64,000 nt of DNA from Hippopus hippopus (lineage: Eukaryota; Mollusca; Bivalvia; Cardiida; Cardiidae): NCBI GenBank assembly GCA_946811185.2, contig OX328099.1, forward strand, positions 15,341,859-15,405,858, given 5' to 3'. Under the pieces are notes generated by a model. The model saw only the letters and a list, made by a program, of their open reading frames with translations, ran no database searches and was not told the origin of the DNA. Below, in pieces: positions 1-10,817 of the stretch (its first letter is position 1; each line of letters opens with the position of its first letter). The position numbers and the translations under genes are program-made.

Positions 1-223
1 GTGATGCATTATACCAAGCAAGTCATCAGATAATTATGAATCTATTCGATGCATTTTTCTAACAACCAGCTGGATCCGGAAGTAGACTGGTCACTTGACA
101 TGCAGAAAATTTACAAACAGCAAAAAGTTTCGACTCATGTCAGCATGCGCGGACTGCGCAGGCTGACATGAATCGATACTTTTTGTGGATGCATTAAGCC
201 CCCTCTTTTCAGAGCAAGGCTCA
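1..223 (+). mobile_element. MITE family A, right part
   Basis: Family A is a non-coding element of about 265 bp. One end reads TGAGCCATGCTCTGGCAAAA then CTTAATGCATCTCCGTGATG; the other is its inverted end, TTTTCACAGAGCATGGCTCA. Near that second end sits a palindrome with arms CCAGGTCAGCCTGCGCAG and CTGCGCAGGCTGACCTGG. The middle carries ATGGATCCATAAAATCC and AACAACCGACTGAAT. Plus means the palindrome is to the right. This copy is cut by the window start. Confidence 0.8.
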
Positions 224-507
224 GTAATCATGATTTACATGTTTCCCATTCTTAAAAAATTCATGTCTTGGTCATTTGGAACTTTCAATTTTGTTCAAGT
301 GATACTTAAACCATAACACACTAAACCCAGTATTCTTAGTATGTACATCTATTTCCTACTTATAGCAGATTTCAAATTCTGAACAAGAATCATTACACAC
401 GTGAATGTATCAGAAAATATAATTTTTTTTGTAAGAATTGTGTCAGTCTGTTAAGTTCAATGTAGCCTACATGTGACTTAAGTTATCTAACAGGAGCATG
501 ATTAAAT

Positions 508-772
508 TAGTCATACTCTGCAAAAAGGGAGTTTAATGCATTTGCAAAAAAGTATCGACAAAGGTCAGTCTAAGCCGTCAACGCAGGCTGGCCTGGGTCG
601 AGACTTTCGCTGTTGATCAATTTTCTGGGTGTCAAGGGACCGGTGTACTTCGTGATTCAGTCGGTTGTTAGACAAACTGGATTTGATGGATACATAATAA
701 TGTGATGACTTAGCTTGGTATTATAATGCATCAAGAAAATGCGTTAAAACCTCCTTTTGCCAGATGGCATGT
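508..772 (-). mobile_element. MITE family A, near complete
   Basis: Full-length with a degraded left end (GTCATACTCTGC). A family D element follows a few bases beyond its right end. Confidence 0.75.
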
Positions 773-777
773 CATAT

Positions 778-1038
778 GGCCTGCATTAAGCGAAAAGGTG
801 CATTCGGAAATTTGCGTAAAGTGTCGTCTAGGATCAGCCTGCTTAGTCCGCGCAGGCTAATCCGAGACGGCACTTTACGACTACATTAAATTTTGTCCCA
901 CAGTAGACTTGCACAAAACAGAAAATTACATAAAAACGGAAAGTGTCGTTTCGGATTAGTCTGCGCGGAGTGCGCAGGCTGATCCGGAACGACACTTTAC
1001 GCAAATGTCCGAATGCCCCTTTTCGTGTGTTGCAGGCC
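778..1038. mobile_element. MITE family D
   Basis: About 260 bp with inverted ends GGCCTGCAACACGCGAAAAG. Each end continues into GGGGCATTCGGACATTTGCG, TAAAGTGTCGTCTCGGATCA and GCCTGCGCAG, so each half carries its own palindrome of the type CGGATCAGCCTGCGCAG with CTGCGCAGGCTAATCCG. A unique middle of about 60 bases contains AACAGAAAATTACATAAAAA. Flanks are ATAT on both sides. Confidence 0.85.
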
Positions 1039-1117
1039 ATATCATATATTCGTGAGTCTGTTCCTTCCTTTGCCGCCTTAGAGACACAGACTTTTGTTTT
1101 TACCAGTCAAGAAAAGT

Positions 1118-1302
1118 TAACCCTTCATCGCATAATGCCGACTTTTAACGACCCTGGGAAAGAAGCCTTTTGAAAACATTGTGGGAAAAGTAGAAAATGC
1201 TGGTCCTTTTCCCACAATGTTTTCTACCCTATCAAAGAATAATTGCACCATTTGAGCCACATTGAAATTATCGTCTGCAAACGCCTTTAGTTTGAACAAG
1301 GC
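1118..1302 (-). mobile_element. MITE family C
   Basis: Family C is about 220 bp with ends TTAACCCTTTACCAAACGAC and GTGTGGTAAAGGGTTAA. It contains TTGAAAGCATTTGCAGACGA and a hairpin with arms CATTGTGGGAAAAGGAGAAA-ATGCTGGT and ACCAGCAT-TTTCTCCTTTTCCCACAATG. Plus means the AAATTTTAGACTTG end is at the left. This reverse copy has lost part of the hairpin and runs straight into family B. Confidence 0.78.
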
Positions 1303-1457
1303 TAAAATGTTGCTATTTCAAAGATGTATTTTAAGGAAAAAATATCTCTGTATCGGACAGTGTAGATCAAGATCAGACTGCACGTTCTGTGCAGTCTGAT
1401 CTTGATTAACACTGTCCGCAAAAGGTCGGTGAGTCGCCTTTAGGAGTCTAAGGGTTA
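1303..1457 (+). mobile_element. MITE family B, right part
   Basis: Family B is about 210 bp with inverted ends TAACCCTTATCCTGCT and AGCAGCCTAAGGGTTA. It has AAATATTGCTATTTCAAAG, then ATATCTCCTTATCGGACAGT, and a hairpin with arms GTAGATCAAGATCAGACTGC and GCAGTCTGATCTTGATCTAC. Plus means the hairpin is to the right. Here the left end is replaced by a family C copy. Confidence 0.78.
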
Positions 1458-1592
1458 AAAACCTAGCATGTATTCCCCCGTGTACTTACAGTTCTCGTCA
1501 TCAGTTGACAGAAAAATAAAATAACTACTAGATTGTTAAATAGCAAGTATTAAGTGACATCTGTTTAAATTCAATATGTATCAGTTTGTATA

Positions 1593-1852
1593 TGAGCCAT
1601 ACTCTGTGAAAAGGGGGATTAATGCGTCTGCAAAAAAGTATCGACCCATGTCAGCCTGCGCAGTCCGCGCAGGCTGACATCGGTCGACACTTTTTGTTAT
1701 TTGTAAATTTCGTGTATGTTAAAGGACAATGCAACCTCGTGATTCAGTCAATTGTTGGACAAAATGTTGTTTTTTATGGATCCATAATACTGTGATCACT
1801 TTCTTGGTATCATGCATCACGGAGATGCATTAAACCCCCATTTGCCAGAGCA
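1593..1852 (-). mobile_element. MITE family A, complete
   Basis: Left end TGAGCCATACTCTGTG; palindrome intact around 1645-1680; right end decayed to CCAGAGCAC. Confidence 0.75.
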
Positions 1853-1989
1853 CTTTTCCTATAATGGCGACCATTCGGTTCTGACTAGCAAATATATTCA
1901 AACTGAGCTTTGCTACAATACCCTGTTCTCGCCTAATCATATCTTGTTTTGACAAAACACAATTGTTCTCGCGTCGTCATGTTTCAAGA

Positions 1990-2462
1990 AGACATAATAG
2001 TTATGTCATCAAAATCTCGAAAGGACTGTGAAATCTCACAAGCACATGGCGAGATCTCGATAATTCTTGCGTTGTTGTGTATCGCTAAAGCGAGATTTAA
2101 TTTGGCGGGCATAATGTTCCTTAAACTGTCTTCAGGTAATATACAGTGTTTGTTAACTCATTAAATAAATATCCTTTACAAATGAAAGGTAACAGACTAG
2201 GTAATAGACTAGACTTATAAAAATTGCACTCATATGAACATATACATTTCTACATGTTTACTTTAATTCAGTACATAAAGCAATACACATTCCTTTGTAC
2301 AAGCCCACTTTATCTGAAAATTATAAATAACAAAACGACTCTGCCTTCAAGTTTCCTGTTATGTATCGTGTTCAAAGCATCTACTTACATGTACTCTACA
2401 CTATTGGCTACCTTATCGCAATAGCTATCTCGTATCTCGCGGCAGAAATATGTCACAATAAT
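1990..2462. mobile_element. Related partial inverted-repeat element
   Basis: Its right end TAGCTATCTCGTATCTCGCG, GCAGAAATATGTCACAATA at 2419-2462 matches the element at 2787-3445. The left side contains GGCGAGATCTCGATAATT but no matching terminus was found. Confidence 0.5.
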
Positions 2463-2786
2463 AGATCTACCGCAGTGTATCCGATAATTAATCTATACTA
2501 CCCGTCTTTGAATATCGATTGATCCAGGTGAATGTCAAATTTATCGATTCACTATATATTACTGGCCAAGGATAAGTCTGAACGCGGGAAAACATGGCAT
2601 GATCCAAAATAGGGGAGTCAAATTGATGTATGGAATGACCTGAATAGAAATTATCAACACTTGACTACATTGCCACCCGCAGACAGCTGCTGTTGTTCAC
2701 TTATGGAAACACTGTGGCAAAAAGAGCAATTTCTCTGTTTGCCACATATTTCACACGTTTTTATACATTTCAAGCTATTCCTAATG

Positions 2787-3445
2787 TATGGTGGCATATT
2801 TCTGCCGCGAGATACGAGATAGTTATTGCGATAATTTAACAGAACAAAGTTTTCTGGAAATACTATCTAGATAATAAAAAATTTCACAATAAAAATATCG
2901 CCATAATTCTAACTGTTATCATGATATTTATTTGCTTTCGTGCCCACAACTGACATTCACGGTATCTATAATTAGATACGGTTTCGAAACATCTTGTCTA
3001 CAACGTTATGAATTTGCCTTTTCCCTGAATGGTTTTAAAGTTGTAAGTAAGAGGCATTTCGAGTCATCTTTGTGTTCAACAGACTTCTGTTCATTTCGAG
3101 TCTTGTCAAAAATTACCAGTTAAGCTACAATTACCAGTTAAGCTACAATTGTAAATTATTAGTCAAAAACTACCGAGTTTATCCAAATGGTGAATTTTCT
3201 ATTTATAGATATTGAGAAACGGATGGAACTATCACCATAATTTTTATCTCGAATGTCAGCTTCGTGTACGATTGAGAAATTTTGCGTTAAAGTTTTCTAG
3301 ATAACAAAGTTTATCGTGATATTTTTTTTAGAAAACTTTTCATTATCTCGATAAAATTTCCAGGAAACTTTGACTTATCGCGATAGTTTTCTAAAATTGT
3401 CATGATAGTTATCTCGTATCTCGTGGCAGAAATATGCCACCATAG
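2787..3445. mobile_element. Inverted-repeat element (TATGGTGGCATATTTCTGCC ends)
   Basis: Left end TATGGTGGCATATTTCTGCC and CGCGAGATACGAGATAGTTA; right end is the mirror image (ATAGTTATCTCGTATCTCGT, GGCAGAAATATGCCACCATA). The middle is A/T-rich with repeated GATAA/TTATC blocks. Confidence 0.78.
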
Positions 3446-3664
3446 CCTAATGAACTTTCCATTACAATGTAGGTTGACATAAAGTTATCATGGGCACATT
3501 ATATCACCATCCAAAACAGAAATGAGGACGAGGCACGGGACTTGTACAAAAGGCTGTATAGATGCACCCCTCTTTAAAAAAAAAACACTATTCATACCAA
3601 CACGGCCAAGACACGGAATGCTAAGAGCAGTGAGAAAGAAAATTTTTTGCACAATAAGACGACT
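2927..3664 (-). other. Possible NOL4 3' UTR with candidate poly(A) signal
   Basis: Downstream of the stop the first AATAAA on the minus strand that I can find is at 2927-2932. If used, the 3' UTR would be about 740 bases and would run through the inverted-repeat element at 2787-3445. No GT-rich element was judged, and the true end may lie elsewhere. Confidence 0.25.
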
Positions 3665-3825
3665 TCAGTTCTGTTGCAGAAGTAACTGTTCAAGTTCGTC
3701 TGCTGATCTGTATAAGAACGCGGCGGATTCCCGGTACCCGGATATTAATTGTTTTATGGTGGCAATTTCACTGGAACTTAACTGGTTCTTGGACGACTGT
3801 TTCTTCATACTCAAATCTGTTGGAC
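3665..3825 (-). CDS. NOL4: NOL4 terminal coding exon
   Basis: After TTTCTATTGCAG it reads (G)[52 protein letters not shown] and a TGA stop at 3665-3667. Vertebrate NOL4 ends [43 protein letters not shown], so both the sequence and the exact C-terminus are preserved. The [20 protein letters not shown] stretch is predicted to be an amphipathic helix. An opposite-strand open frame of 129 codons overlaps this exon and is only its shadow. Confidence 0.96.
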
Positions 3826-3974
3826 CTGCAATAGAAATCATTTATGACTTCCTGCAGCAGATGTTTACGCGTCTTGTTGCAAAAGAAAAATTGTACTGTA
3901 TCAAAATATGAAATTGCCCGGAACATTCAGTTTGTCAGTATGTAATAATGTTTCCAAATTTTTAATGAATTAAA

Positions 3975-4340
3975 AGCACAGCAGCGGCCAAACGTTAACA
4001 ATGCCGGTGTTAAAATGCATTTAGATTTAAATCATAATATTTAAAGGTATGGAAATTACTGTGAAGATGACAATCTGTTATTGTACGGTCGGTCCAAGTG
4101 TAAGTCGCTTGCAGAGAAATTAATTTCGAAACTAGCTTAAAAGTTGCTAGGTCGCTCTATCTTTAGTGTACTTTTTTCCTGATTTTAAAATTCATTTTTC
4201 TGCCAGCGACTAACACTTTGACCGACCACACAATAACAGATTGTTATCTTCAAAATATTTTGCATACTTTTAAAAGACATGATTTTAATTTAAATGATTT
4301 TAACACCTGCATTGCCTTTGGCCGCTATTAGGCCTTTAAA
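3975..4340. mobile_element. MITE family G
   Basis: Inverted ends of over 130 bases: GTTAAAATGCATTTAGATTT, then TATTGTACGGTCGGTCCAAG and TGTAAGTCGCTTGCAGAGAA at the left, mirrored by CTGCCAGCGACTAACACTTT and ACCGACCACACAATAACAGA at the right. Middle has GTTGCTAGGTCGCTCTATCT. It lies just upstream of the last NOL4 exon. Confidence 0.85.
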
Positions 4341-4512
4341 CTTGAGCTTAAATATAACATTTTTTTCCTAAAGTCCTCTGTTGTGCATTTGGTTCAGGAG
4401 CGTAACATTAGCTGTAGAAAAATGTAAGTTACACGTTTCGGTGCTTGTGATCTATTTTACACGTAAAACATAAAGAACAGCTTTCAATGATCGTAACAGT
4501 ATATCTGAGCCC

Positions 4513-4780
4513 GCCCGGGTAGCTCAGTGGTCAGTGTATCTGTCTTGTGACCTGGTGGTTGCAGGTTCATTAACCGGTTGAGGCAAACTTTCTTTCCGGC
4601 AATTTTTCGCCTCTCGCTTCTGATGCATGTGAGAAAAAGTAGTCAGTTGCTTGGAGAGAAAGTTGTGTCAGTACTGGTGTGAGAAAGGCAGGAAACACAT
4701 GCGTATATGCAATGACCGCCGTGATATGACCCAGGCTGTTTAAAAACGGCGTTTAACTCCAATACAAACACAATAAATTT
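4513..4780 (+). mobile_element. SINE family 1
   Basis: tRNA-like head (GCCCGGGTAGCTCAGTGGTC for box A, GGTTGCAGGTTCATTAACC near box B), body TTCTTTCCGGCAATTTTTCG and TGTGTCAGTACTGGTGTGAG, tail GGCGTTTAACTCCAATACAA. About 265 bp. Confidence 0.8.
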
Positions 4781-4924
4781 TAATTTGTAGCCGAATTGAA
4801 ATACTTCAGACAGCGAACAAACACGAACAAACACGAAACGCACCTAAAACAAACGCACGAAACAAACACGAAACGCACCTAAAGTGTGTACACTTTTGTG
4901 GAAGTCATTTTTCCCTAGCAATCT

Positions 4925-5118
4925 AAATCTTGTTTTAAAGACACTGAGCAAGACGGCTTTTAAAAACTGTGTTGGATAACGACCAAAAACGCATTTTCAC
5001 CTTTTTCCAAAACGTTTTCTACCACTTCAGAGGTAATTCCATCAATTAGGCTACATTCTACATGTATTTATCATCTGCATATGCTTCGCATTTGGTTAAG
5101 TCTAAAATTTTGTAGTCT
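4925..5118 (-). mobile_element. MITE family C, degraded
   Basis: Only one hairpin arm remains (TTTTCACCTTTTTCCAAAAC). The TTTGGTTAAGTCTAAAATTT end is clear. Confidence 0.6.
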
Positions 5119-5140
5119 TGTAAGACTTAAGACTATAATA

Positions 5141-5370
5141 GTCATGGTGTGTGAAAATAGGTTTAATGCATCTGCAAAAAGTATCGACCCATGTCAGTTT
5201 GCGCTGGCCGCGCAGGCTGACATTGGTTGGAACTTTAATATACTTGCAAATTTTCTGCATCTCAGAGGTCCATTCTACCCCATGATTCAGTCGGTTGTAT
5301 GACAAAATTGATTTTATGGATCCATAATCATGTGATAAACTGCTTGGTATAATGCCTTACGAAATTGCTG
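5141..5370 (-). mobile_element. MITE family A, right end lost
   Basis: The palindrome and the middle segment (ATGGATCCATAATC) are clear; the right terminus is missing. With the next copy it makes an inverted pair. Confidence 0.7.
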
Positions 5371-5420
5371 AGATAAACACAAAATAATTGAAATGGGCCA
5401 TTTCTCATGGTGAATAAAAA

Positions 5421-5684
5421 TGAGCCATGCTCTGGAGAACGGGGGCTTAATCCATCTCCATGATGCATGATACCAAGAAGGTCATCGCATGATCATGGTT
5501 CCATTAAAGTCCATTTAGTCCAACAACCAACAAATTCATGAGGTAAACTGGTCCTTTTACATGCAGAAATTTGACCAATAGCAAAAAGTTTCAGCACAGG
5601 TCAGCCTGCGTGGATGTGCAGGCTGACCTGGGTCGATACTTTTTGAAGATGCATTAAGCCCTCTTTTCACAGAGCATGTTTCAA
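5421..5684 (+). mobile_element. MITE family A, complete
   Basis: Begins TGAGCCATGCTCTGG. Its right end lies about 35 bases below the donor of NOL4 exon i, so it sits at the very start of the last intron. Confidence 0.8.
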
Positions 5685-5720
5685 ATGTTTATTCTATTTC
5701 GTAAGCTTTGTCTGACTTAC

Positions 5721-6102
5721 CATTTTGTATCGTGGCAGGTTGTATGGGACTATGTAAAACAGAAGGATGGTGATGGGCCGGATGTTGGTAATTGGGAAAT
5801 CCCGGACGAAATAAACCATTTCCGTTTGTGAAAAATGGCGGGAAATCTGGCGGAGGTCTAAATGCAGTGGGCGGGGCTTGATGACTGCGGATGAATTCTG
5901 CTGCACTGGACACTGTAACTGGGGTATGTCTATCAACGTGTGTAGGTGTGGGGTTTGGGGTAGCCTGGGTTGCGTCACGTGACTCTCTCTGCTCTGGACG
6001 TGGAGACGGGATCTGAGTCGGGGCAGGCTTCTGTGAGACTAACTGTGGAGTATGAGATGAGACTACTGGGGGAGGATGGTGTGTAACTGGCATTGCACTT
6101 GC
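5721..6102 (-). CDS. NOL4: NOL4 exon i (Pro/His-rich)
   Basis: This is the longest exon: 127 codons plus one base, from the acceptor TTCTTCCTGTAG to the donor GTAAGT. It begins ASAMPVTHHPPPVVSSHTPQ, runs through a Pro/Thr/Gln-rich stretch, reaches VSSAAEFIRSHQAPPTAFRP and FFTNGNGLFRPGFPNY, and ends PIQPATIQN. The NGNG motif sits where vertebrates have the INGNGTYSYHSYRG segment. Much of the exon is likely disordered. Its last base joins GT of the final exon to give GGT (Gly). Confidence 0.88.
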
Positions 6103-6179
6103 CTACAGGAAGAAATGATAAATTGCTTTTAACGCCGAATGCCTCAGTTAGAAATAAAAGCCTTTGGGTCTTCGTTAAT

Positions 6180-6391
6180 TAAACCTTAACCTGCTTAATA
6201 AATGAAATGAAACTTTTAAGCCGACAGTAAAAACCAACACTCTTCTATTTCAAAGGTATTTTTTGGGAAAAGATATCTACTTATCGGACAGAGTAGATCC
6301 AAGATCAGACTTCACGTTCTGTGCAGTCTGATCTTAATCTACACTGTCCGCAAAAGACCCTTGGAGTGACGTTAAGCAACGTAAGGTTTAA
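6180..6391 (+). mobile_element. MITE family B, complete
   Basis: Ends TAAACCTTAACCTGCT and AAGCAACGTAAGGTTTA. About 80 bases upstream of the acceptor of NOL4 exon i. Confidence 0.82.
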
Positions 6392-7079
6392 AAGCGATTT
6401 ATCTTTCAGACACAATACTTTCATAAATGGCCTAATGCAAGACGACATGCCTAATTCAGGTTGTGTTGTGTTTTTATTATCAAAATGAATAACGAACGTG
6501 CGTCCACTTTCTAATAACTAATCGAAATAACGCCCAATCCACCATCAGATATTACCGAAAAGCATTTATCAAGAGAGACCAGAGGCTAGTTTACCTCCTA
6601 AAAATTATAAATTGATCATTGTTTTCGTCGAGAAGATTTGCAAAAACGGCTTTTATGAGAGACAAAGAACATTCAAAATATAAACTTTAAAGATACATTT
6701 ATACTCGTTTTCAGGCAGTTTTCAGGCAGTTTTTAACCTATTTCGTCTTTATTTTATAAAACTATAATAATTCTTGTATCTTCATGCCAAATTTTGCCCC
6801 TGACGGCTGCAAGGCTGTACAGATTACGGCAGATAAAAAATGCATTTCATGTTTTGGAGGCCTTTAAAGAAATCCCTGTTGTAGTTTGCGGTTATAAATG
6901 AGGACAAATCCCTTGACTTTTTCTATCCTTTACACCATATATATTGGTAATATACATGTAACTATGTTTACACAGCTGAGCCATTCTACACACGTTCAAG
7001 TATTAACAGCGCTTTTTCTCTTTAGCTGAAGGGATGTATTTTTAATCACCTTATTCACGTCAGACCGAAATTACCCATT
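6392..7079. other. Intronic stretch, nothing recognised
   Basis: A/T-rich, with no repeat family, hairpin or reading frame that I can support, apart from a short direct repeat TTTTCAGGCAG at about 6710-6732. Confidence 0.6.
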
Positions 7080-7300
7080 AACCCTTATTCTGGCTGTTCG
7101 CGACCATAGGCATACTTTTGCGGAGAGGGTAAAGCAAGATCAGCCTGCACAGACGTGCAGTCTGATCTTGCTTTACGCTCTCCGCTGTTCTCTCTGTAGT
7201 TTTGGTCGTATAGATACCATTCGACGACAATGAACTTAACGAAATTTGTTTTTGTAACCGTCAACAATTCGAAGTCGGCGGAATCATGGTTCAAACATTA
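7080..7300 (+). mobile_element. MITE family F
   Basis: TAACCCTTATTCTGGCTGTT at the left, a hairpin with arms GCGGAGAGGGTAAAGCAAGA and TCTTGCTTTACGCTCTCCGC, then TTTTGGTCGTATAGATACCA. The right end is uncertain. Confidence 0.7.
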
Positions 7301-7474
7301 CCCATTAAAAGACACTTCAAAAATTCCGAGCCACATTTGATTTGTCGTCCCCAATTTCTTTAGATATAAATGAGTCTAAAAATTTTGTCCACTTTACATA
7401 CTAAAAGCAAAGCAGTTAGATGGAAAAAGTGCAATGGCGTCGTGTAATGCTTATTGTAAAGCCGGCGAACTTAC

Positions 7475-7591
7475 CGGTAGCGGCTCGAGGCCCATTTTCA
7501 TTCTCTTGGCATTGATACTTTCATTTTCACAGGCCTGTGCGAGGTAGCTTTCTGCTGCTGCTGATGTGAGATGGGGTGGGGTAGGTCGTAA
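7475..7591 (-). CDS. NOL4: NOL4 exon h
   Basis: It reads LRPTPPHLTSAAAESYLAQA, CENESINAKRMKMGLEPLP between TTATTCCAG and GTAAGT. The vertebrate counterpart is SRPIPSHLTSAVAESILASA followed by CESESRNAAKRMR, so the RP-x-P-x-HLTSA-x-AES pattern, the Cys-Glu pair and the AKRM motif are all kept. Thirty-nine codons, phase 0 at both ends. Confidence 0.93.
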
Positions 7592-7703
7592 CTGGAATAA
7601 AAAGAGTGATAACTTTGTTGTATTTGCTAGGTCCTTCCGACAATTTTTACACTGTTTTCAACAATAATTAAGTTTTGTCACGACGACAGCTCATTTCATA
7701 TAT

Positions 7704-7964
7704 GGCGTGCAACACGTGAAAAGGGGCATTCGGACATTTGCGTAAAGTGTCGTCTCGGATCAGCCTGCGCATTCCGTGCAGACTAATCCGAAACGACACT
7801 TTCCGTTTTTATGTCATTTTCTGTTTTGCGCAAGTCTACTGTATTACAAAATCTAATGTAGTCGTAAAGTGTCGTCTCGGATTAGCCTGCGCGGACTGCG
7901 CAGGCTGATCCGAGACGACACTTTACGCAAATGTCCGAATGCCCCTTTTCGCGTGTTGCAGGCC
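7704..7964. mobile_element. MITE family D
   Basis: Complete copy, flanked by ATAT on each side. Both internal palindromes are present. It lies about 110 bases upstream of NOL4 exon h in transcript direction. Confidence 0.87.
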
Positions 7965-8123
7965 ATATATCATGTGTTTTATAAGTGCAAGTAAGGGATC
8001 TGCATTACCTTGTCCATGGACACTATCGAGTGACAAGCCCTGCAAGCGAGGGTCGATTCAATTACCAATCTAATGCATTCATTAAATATGTATATCCAGC
8101 CATCGAAAGAGGTTTAATATCTA

Positions 8124-8390
8124 TGAGCCATGCTCTGGCAAGAGGGAGCTTAATGCATCTCCTTGATGCACGACACCAAGCAAGTCGTCATAGTATTATG
8201 GATCCATAAAATCCATTTTGTATAACAACCGGCTGAATTATGAGGTATTCGTATACTGGTCCTTTCTTTTGAGTTGCAGAAAATTGACCGATAGCAAAAA
8301 GTTTCGGCCCAGGTCGCGAAATGCGCAGGCTGACATGGGTCGATACTTTTTGCAGATGCATTAAGCCCCCTTTTCACAAAGCATGGCTCA
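8124..8390 (+). mobile_element. MITE family A, complete
   Basis: Both 14-base ends are intact. Flanks are CTA and TAA, consistent with a TA target. The palindrome has lost part of one arm. Confidence 0.82.
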
Positions 8391-8437
8391 TAATTTCATT
8401 TAGCGCTCGGAGAATTTATCCTTTACTAAATGTGCGA

Positions 8438-8605
8438 CATAAAACGACGCGGAAAGAGAAGGCCTTTGAAAACGTTGTGGAAAAATGAGAAAATGCAGGA
8501 AACCACCCTTTTCTCCTTTTCTTCCTTCCAAAAACAAATTTCAACTTATGAATCATATTCATTTCGTTGTCTGCAGATGCTTTCAATTTGAACAGGACAT
8601 CTCAA
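8438..8605 (-). mobile_element. MITE family C, degraded
   Basis: GCCTTTGAAAACGTTGTGGA, a mismatched hairpin, then CAGATGCTTTCAATTTGAAC. Confidence 0.6.
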
Positions 8606-8703
8606 ATATTATCGTATTGTACAGAGGTAGTGACTTTTGACCTAAAAACCAATTTTGTAGGAGGGAAAAGAACTTTCGAGTGCCATTTAGATGAAATCTA
8701 AAT

Positions 8704-8964
8704 TGAGCCATGCTCTGACAAAAGGGGGCTTAATGCATCTCCGTGATCCATGGTACCAAGCAAGCCATCACGTACTTATAGATCCATAATAGCCGCTTCT
8801 TTTAACAACCAACTTAACATGAGATAGACTGGTCCTTGGGTATACAGAAAATTGTCCAATAGCGAAAAGTTTCGGCCCAGGTCAGCCTGCGCGGACTGCG
8901 GAGGCTGACCTGGGTCGACACTTTTCGCAGATGCATTAAGCCCCCTTTCACAGAGCATGGCTCA
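8704..8964 (+). mobile_element. MITE family A, complete
   Basis: Ends are intact and the palindrome at about 8877-8920 is nearly perfect. SINE family 1 starts a few bases to the right. Confidence 0.85.
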
Positions 8965-8974
8965 ATATTCGTGC

Positions 8975-9210
8975 CCGGTCGGGTAGTGATCTGATGGTTC
9001 CGAGTTCGAAACCAGGTTGAGGCAAACTTTCTTTCCGGCGATTTTTCGCCTCTCACCTTGATGCAAGTGAGAAAAGCAGTCAATGGCTTGGAAAGGAAGT
9101 TGTGTCAGAACTGATGTGAGAAAGCCAGGAAACATATACGTAGGTGAACTGACCGCCGCGATATGACTTAAGCTGTTTAAACGGCATTAAACTCCCAATA
9201 CAAACAAAGA
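8975..9210 (+). mobile_element. SINE family 1
   Basis: Box A is largely lost (CGTGCCCGGTCGGGTAGTG); box B region GGTTCCGAGTTCGAAACC is good. Tail ends CTCCCAATACAAACAAAG. Confidence 0.8.
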
Positions 9211-9505
9211 TTAATACTCTCCTTCAAACATCCAACACTTTTTATTCCTTCTAGATGGGAGACAACGATCGTTTTTAGAACGAGAGTTCATAATGTAATT
9301 AAGTCCCTTAGCTCTGCAGAATTCTAAGCCTAGGGGAGACAACTGATGTTTTGCATTGTAGATGGAACAAAAGCAGTCTCGCTCTTGGTCAAGACCGACG
9401 GTCTTCCTGACTTTTTGTTGAAAGAGGCCCACAGTTAATTCAAATTTTCGGTATGATGCGGATGAAGAGCTTACTTGTGGGAATAAAGAAGACCTTATTG
9501 TCAGT

Positions 9506-9715
9506 TAACCCTTATCCTGCTGAGTAAGTGAAATGGAACTTTCAAGTCGATAGTGAAAACCAAGATTTTGTTATTTCAAAGTTACTTTTGTGGGAAAGAT
9601 ATATTCTTATCGGAAAGTGTAGATCTAAGATCAGACTGCACATTCTGTGCAGTCTGATCTTGATCTACACTGTCCGCAAAAGGTCCTTGAGCCGCGCTTA
9701 GCAGCCTAATGGTTA
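9506..9715 (+). mobile_element. MITE family B, complete
   Basis: Ends TTAACCCTTATCCTGCTGAG and AGCAGCCTAATGGTTAA; only 25 bases from the donor of NOL4 exon g. Confidence 0.85.
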
Positions 9716-9740
9716 AATTTGTTTCATATTGGATACTTAC

Positions 9741-9941
9741 AGGTTCCCAACCATTCTCTTTCGAACGTCTCATGCGGCGGCAAGATTTCAAATAAGTGCG
9801 GATTCGCTTTCGTGCTCTTTCGTGAAATTCCGGAAACTGCCGATCGCAAGCGTCAAGAATCGCCTGTACTTTGTCCTTCGGCTGTTTGGATATAGGAACA
9901 ATTCTGTCGAGATTTTCGTCCACAAACAGACGGCAAAACAT
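9741..9941 (-). CDS. NOL4: NOL4 exon g (core conserved domain)
   Basis: This is the most conserved exon: [60 protein letters not shown] and KENGWEP. Vertebrate NOL4 has the same blocks ([38 protein letters not shown]), differing mainly at conservative sites. The acceptor is CAATATTCCAG and the donor is GTAAGT. Sixty-seven codons, phase 0 at both ends. The basic helix [18 protein letters not shown] is the likely nucleic-acid contact or nuclear-targeting segment, which is inference from charge only. Confidence 0.95.
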
Positions 9942-10016
9942 CTGGAATATTGAGAATTTGTTTTAGAGATCCACTTTTTATTCTAAGATGCGAAATTAAA
10001 GATCATCAGAACCTTA

Positions 10017-10210
10017 TTTAACTCTACCATACGACAAAATTTTAGACTTGTACAAATTGATAGCATTTACAGACGATAAATTAAGTGTGGCTAAAATGAT
10101 GATTTCTGTCTTTCACAGGGTAGAAAACATTGTGGGGAAAGGAGAAAATGCTGGTTACCAGCATTTTCTCCTTTTCCCACAATGTTTTAAAAAGCTTTCT
10201 TTAAAACGCG
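10017..10210 (+). mobile_element. MITE family C, near complete
   Basis: It lies about 75 bases upstream of NOL4 exon g in transcript direction. The hairpin of 30-base arms is almost perfect. Confidence 0.84.
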
Positions 10211-10324
10211 TTATTGTGTGTTAAATTATCCAGCGCCTAAAGTATAAAGTCAAGGTTTTTCAACGACTGAAACCAATCTAATGAAAATCAGAAAGATTTT
10301 CATCTTAAAAGCTTAACTCAACAA

Positions 10325-10400
10325 GCGGACGGCACAGACAAAGATCAGACAGCACGTTCTGTGCAATCTGATCTTGATCTATGCCGTCCGCAAAAACTAC
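10325..10400. repeat. Family E hairpin
   Basis: Family E hairpins share the B core but have GCGGACGGCATAGATC-type outer arms and are followed by AGGCC(T)AT-GGC-CT. Here GCGGACGGCACAGACAAAGA pairs with TCTTGATCTATGCCGTCCGC. Confidence 0.7.
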
Positions 10401-10817
10401 CTGTTTTGGCCTATGGCACTGAAATGGTTACACAATGAAATCACAACTGGTTTATCAATTGCTCTTTGATATATCTTGAACCTTGTTCACCAAGCCTTCT
10501 AAATGCAGTTCTTATTTCAAATTCACATCTTTTACTAATTTTCAAGACAACCCAATCGCCTGCCTCAGACGATCAGCCAATCAAGTTGGTATATTAAATT
10601 CAGAACGAACAGTAAGCTGAATAAAGCCCAGAGGTTATTTTTTGCTTCGCCCTAAAACATCGACTTCAAAGTGTATATCTGAAATTATGAAGTAAAAGTT
10701 ATAATAATGGTTGCAGCAAAGAAACATTTATATGTGGCGACAAAAAGATAACCGAGAAAATTATTATAAGCATAATGTTAACCAAAAGGTCACATGACGA
10801 TAAGCCAATCAACCTAC

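Noticed and set aside
3522..3911. 129-codon plus-strand open frame
   Set aside because: It is antisense to the terminal NOL4 exon, whose minus-strand reading matches the family to the last residue. The plus frame has no recognisable similarity.
4513..4590. tRNA gene
   Set aside because: Box A and box B are tRNA-like, but the acceptor stem does not pair, and the sequence continues into a SINE body shared by three other copies.
8150..9083. Frames such as KRGLNASAKSIDPGQPAQSAQ recurring many times
   Set aside because: They recur wherever family A occurs, because its palindrome happens to be open; they are not conserved proteins of a gene family.
9211..9432. 73-codon minus-strand frame between NOL4 exons g and h
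   Set aside because: No acceptor and donor pair in a usable phase, and exons g and h already join exactly as in the vertebrate protein.
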